Position numbers and translations under genes: made by a program. The notes beneath the pieces were generated by a model. It saw nothing but the letters and a program-made list of their open reading frames with translations, ran no database searches and was not told where the DNA came from. DNA of 17,184 bases from assembly GCA_964534765.1 (NCBI GenBank), contig CAZHRJ010000062.1, positions 1 to 17,184 on the forward strand, read 5' to 3'. The stretch is from CAZHRJ01 sp964534765 (GTDB lineage Bacteria; Lindowbacteria; 2-12-FULL-62-27). Below, piece after piece: positions 14,543-17,184 of the stretch; position 1 is the stretch's first letter, and each line of letters starts with the position of its first letter.

Positions 14543-14558
14543 CCCGACGTGTGACGAA

Positions 14559-14572
14559 ATGGGGTGACCCAT
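14559..14572. terminator. Short hairpin between convergent moaA and thiC
   Basis: ATGGG (14559-14563) and CCCAT (14568-14572) form a perfect 5-bp stem around a GTGA tetraloop (GNRA type on the plus strand). It is the only hairpin I see in the 43-base gap between the two gene ends. In the thiC direction it is followed by TTTCGT, a poor T-tract; in the moaA direction there is none. A weak bidirectional terminator is possible. Confidence 0.25.
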
Positions 14573-14585
14573 CCCGAGACAGCCG

Positions 14586-16325
14586 TCAGGCCGGTGTTCG
14601 CCCGGATTGGATGTAAAGACTGGATCCTTTTTCGACAAACTCGTCCGATTTTTCCTGAAGCCCTTTTTGAATGGCCTCCTGGGGCGCGAGTTTATTATTT
14701 TGAGCGTATTCCCGGACGGCGTTGGTGATTTCCATGCTGCAAAATTGGGGCCCGCACATGCTGCAAAAATGAGCGAGTTTGGCGCCGGACTGGGGCAGGG
14801 TTTCGTCATGAAATTCGCGGGCGGTTTCGGGATCGAGACTGAGGTTGAACTGGTCCGTCCATCGAAACTCAAACCGTGCCTCGGACAGCGCATCATCCCA
14901 ATCGCCGGCTCCTGGATGGCCTTTGGCGAGATCCGCGGCGTGAGCGGCTATTTTGTAAGCGATCACGCCGTCCTTAACGTCCTTTTTATTCGGCAATCCG
15001 AGGTGTTCTTTTGGCGTCACATAGCAAAGCATCGCGGTTCCGTACCAGCCGATCATTGCGGCGCCGATGGCCGACGTGATGTGGTCATACCCGGGCGCCA
15101 CATCGGTCGTCAGCGGTCCGAGCGTATAGAAAGGCGCTTCGCGGCACACCGCCATCTGTCGGTCGACATTTTCCTTGATCTTGTGAATCGGCACATGTCC
15201 GGGACCCTCGATCATCACCTGGCAATCAAGTTCCCAGGCGATGGCCGTGAGTTCGCCGAGCGTGTCCAGTTCGGCGAACTGCGCGGCGTCGTTGGCGTCG
15301 GCGATGGATCCGGGCCGAAGGCCGTCGCCAAGGCTGAAGGAAACGTCGAATTCGCGGAGGATTTCGCAGATTTCCCGAAAATGCGTATAGAGAAAATTTT
15401 CCTGGTGATGCGCGAGGCACCATTTCGCAAGGATGGACCCGCCGCGTGAGACGATACCGGTTTTTCGTCCAGCGGTGAGGGGAATATACCGGAGGAGGAC
15501 GCCTGCGTGGATTGTGAAATAATCGACGCCCTGCTCAGCCTGCTCGATCAGCGTGTCCCGGTAGGTTTCCCATGTCAGATTCTCCGCCCTCCCACCGACT
15601 TTTTCCAGAGCCTGATAAATCGGCACCGTGCCGATGGGCACCGGCGAATTTCGGATGATCCACTCCCGCGTTTCGTGGATGTTCCGGCCGGTTGAGAGAT
15701 CCATCACCGTGTCGGATCCCCATCGGATGGCCCATGTCATTTTTTCGACTTCCTCATCGATCGAGCCGGTGATTGCGCTGTTGCCGATGTTGGCATTGAT
15801 TTTGACGAGGAAATTCCGGCCGATGATCATCGGCTCGGATTCCGGATGATTGATATTGGCCGGAATGATCGCCCGCCCACGCGCGACCTCGTCCCGGACC
15901 AACTGCGGCGGGCAGTGTTCCCGGATGGCGATATACTCCATTTCCGGAGTGAGGATGCCCTGTCGGGCGTAATGCATCTGAGTCACCGGCCCCCGGCCGC
16001 GGAGAGGGTTTCTGCGGAGTGTCGGCGGGATCAAGGATAGTTTGCCGTTGGTCCGTGCAGCCGTCTCCCGTTCGGTGTAGGGTCCGCGGGAGCGTATCCA
16101 GTCCCGCCGGATAGGATCGAGTCCCCGCCGGTAATCGATGCGGGCTTGAGGATCGGTGTAAGGCCCGCTGGTGTCGTAGAGGGGAATCGTGGCGGGGTGG
16201 CCGTTGCCATTCTCGTTTTTGCTGAGCCGCACTTCCCTTACCGGCACCCGGACGCCCGGCCGGTTTCCCTCGATATAGCCCTTGCTCGAACCCGGTTGAT
16301 CTGTTGGCTTGTCTTCCCTGTTCAT
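14586..16325 (-). CDS. thiC: Phosphomethylpyrimidine synthase ThiC, thiamine biosynthesis
   Basis: Non-canonical radical SAM enzyme that converts aminoimidazole ribotide to hydroxymethylpyrimidine phosphate, the pyrimidine half of thiamine. The 579 residues from ATG 16325 fit the long bacterial form with an N-terminal extension domain. Family landmarks include RGPVTQMHYARQGI, the NANIGNS strand, DTVMDLSTG, TIHAG, SLGDGLRPGSI, EGPGHVP, and the C-terminal cluster motif CSMCGPQFC with C521, C524 and C529 (CxxCx4C). I chose ATG 16325 over the in-frame ATG 16364 because GGTGGAG (complement of 16331-16337) sits five bases before it, one of the few good ribosome-binding sites here. No TPP riboswitch is visible in the 44-base gap upstream, which is unusual for thiC; control may lie upstream of the glycosyltransferase gene or be absent. 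It converges on moaA. Confidence 0.97.
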   Translation of the reverse strand: MNREDKPTDQPGSSKGYIEGNRPGVRVPVREVRLSKNENGNGHPATIPLYDTSGPYTDPQARIDYRRGLDPIRRDWIRSRGPYTERETAARTNGKLSLIPPTLRRNPLRGRGPVTQMHYARQGILTPEMEYIAIREHCPPQLVRDEVARGRAIIPANINHPESEPMIIGRNFLVKINANIGNSAITGSIDEEVEKMTWAIRWGSDTVMDLSTGRNIHETREWIIRNSPVPIGTVPIYQALEKVGGRAENLTWETYRDTLIEQAEQGVDYFTIHAGVLLRYIPLTAGRKTGIVSRGGSILAKWCLAHHQENFLYTHFREICEILREFDVSFSLGDGLRPGSIADANDAAQFAELDTLGELTAIAWELDCQVMIEGPGHVPIHKIKENVDRQMAVCREAPFYTLGPLTTDVAPGYDHITSAIGAAMIGWYGTAMLCYVTPKEHLGLPNKKDVKDGVIAYKIAAHAADLAKGHPGAGDWDDALSEARFEFRWTDQFNLSLDPETAREFHDETLPQSGAKLAHFCSMCGPQFCSMEITNAVREYAQNNKLAPQEAIQKGLQEKSDEFVEKGSSLYIQSGRTPA

Positions 16326-16369
16326 GGCGTCTCCACCGTAACCCATGTCCGGAATGCCTGTCAACCTGT

Positions 16370-17184
16370 TCAGGAGACCCGATTGGGAAGTGCGCGGTCA
16401 ATTTCAGCGACGACGTATGCCGCCCGGGTTGTGGTGGTGTGGTGATTGCGGATATGATCCCGTCCGGCCTGGGTGACGGACTCAAGAAGTGCAGGGTTAC
16501 GGAGGAGTTGATCCACCAAGGGCACGATCTGGTCCAGTCGGTCGAAACAGAAAGCCTGTTGTGGAAATTGGAAATTCTGATGAATCGCGATCGTCGGGCG
16601 TTCCGTCAGGAGGAGGCTTCCCACCGCCGGGATCTCCCAGTACCGTACACAATCAAACCCTGTTCCCTGAATGGAGAGGCCGATTCTGGCCGACGCCAGC
16701 CGCCGGAGATAATCCCGGCGCGTCCCGACATGGCCGTCCACGATGTCGAATCCGGGCCGGTTCAGCCGCCTCAGATGGTCCAGCGCCGCGCGGCGGTGCC
16801 GGTGTGTTCGGCCGCCGGAAAAAAAGAGATCGCATTTTTTGTCTTCCCGGATATCGAGCAGTTCCGCCTCCACCGAAAAGGAGATGGGCCTCAGTTTCCG
16901 CTCAATTTCCCGGTTGACGTTCCGGTCCTTCAAAAAGGCCGGATCCCTCGCCATAAAGAATTTTTCAATGTCATCCGTCTGGCCGGCCGGCGCGTAGCGG
17001 CGTTCGACAATCTCCTGAATGGGGTTGGTGACTTCGCGTTTAAAATAGAGGATTGAATCGTAGAGCATCTCCAGCGTAAATCCACGGTCATCCTGGCCGT
17101 CGATTGTGACAATGGGCTTGCCCAAATGCCGCATCGACAGCCAGCTGCCCATCGCCATGGGTCTGGGCGAGGAGATCACGATCA
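16370..17184 (-). CDS. CgeB-like glycosyltransferase, 5' end cut by the contig edge
   Basis: The frame is open to the last base of the window. The GTG at 17179 is not a credible start because the codons around it read as an inner beta strand (IVISSPRPM). The 271 visible residues look like the C-terminal part of a GT-B glycosyltransferase of the CgeB/'glycosyl transferases group 1' type: DGQDDRG near 28-34 and YFKRE near 45-49 (numbered from GTG 17179), LFFSGGRTHRHR near 118-129, then GTGFDCVRYWEIPAVGSLLLTERP (about 172-195), the typical donor-binding region, and an RDHI helix near the end. It would act in the cytoplasm on a surface glycan or glycosylated protein; the donor is unknown. thiC begins 44 bases after its stop on the same strand. 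Confidence 0.85.
   Translation of the reverse strand, partial: IVISSPRPMAMGSWLSMRHLGKPIVTIDGQDDRGFTLEMLYDSILYFKREVTNPIQEIVERRYAPAGQTDDIEKFFMARDPAFLKDRNVNREIERKLRPISFSVEAELLDIREDKKCDLFFSGGRTHRHRRAALDHLRRLNRPGFDIVDGHVGTRRDYLRRLASARIGLSIQGTGFDCVRYWEIPAVGSLLLTERPTIAIHQNFQFPQQAFCFDRLDQIVPLVDQLLRNPALLESVTQAGRDHIRNHHTTTTRAAYVVAEIDRALPNRVS

Noticed and set aside
14607..15449. 280-codon plus-strand frame opposite thiC
   Set aside because: It is antisense to strongly conserved thiC sequence and has no independent motif.
16340..16364. TTGACA (complement of 16359-16364) as a thiC promoter
   Set aside because: The -35 is perfect, but the best -10 at 17-18 bases (TACGGT) matches only three positions; too weak to claim.

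Overview
This looks like one contig from a shotgun (probably metagenomic) assembly of an unidentified, moderately GC-rich, Gram-negative-like bacterium. A CMP-Kdo synthetase-family enzyme points to a lipopolysaccharide-type envelope, and moaA and thiC are ordinary bacterial housekeeping genes. Nothing in the window fixes the phylum. The first 46 bases are Illumina/Nextera library sequence (P5 tail, i5 index, transposase adapter), not genome. Most genes have weak or no Shine-Dalgarno sequences; thiC is the clearest exception.

The layout has four blocks. Block 1 (+, about 63-3374) holds an NAD-dependent epimerase/dehydratase, a sugar O-methyltransferase-like protein with a C-terminal Rossmann domain, and a family-2 glycosyltransferase. 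Block 2 (-, 8893-3348) reads, in transcription order: a large GT-B-like surface-carbohydrate protein, a KdsB-family cytidylyltransferase, a GT2-zinc dehydrogenase fusion, and a GalE/WbpP-like epimerase. Spacers are only 12, 36 and 14 nt, so this is probably one operon. It meets block 1 tail to tail with a 27-bp overlap of coding sequence. Block 3 (+, about 9059-14542) holds a GNAT acetyltransferase of the amino-sugar type, a B12-type radical SAM protein with an extra C-terminal Rossmann-like domain, a second GT2, an epimerase with an inserted CxxC...CxxH zinc knuckle, and moaA. Block 4 (-, 17184-14586) holds a CgeB-like glycosyltransferase cut by the contig end, followed by thiC.

The window is therefore the edge of a surface-glycan (O-antigen or capsule type) locus that runs into cofactor genes. 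The glycan genes together suggest assembly of a decorated surface polysaccharide: epimerases shape nucleotide sugars, a cytidylyltransferase activates a 3-deoxy-ulosonate, a GNAT acylates an amino sugar, a methyltransferase caps or decorates, and several glycosyltransferases polymerise. The sugar identities cannot be read from sequence. The most unusual items are the GT2-dehydrogenase fusion, the radical SAM/Rossmann protein with a possible leaderless promoter, and the zinc-knuckle epimerase. No tRNA, rRNA, CRISPR array, insertion sequence or riboswitch was seen, and no gene-free stretch exceeds about 170 bases.
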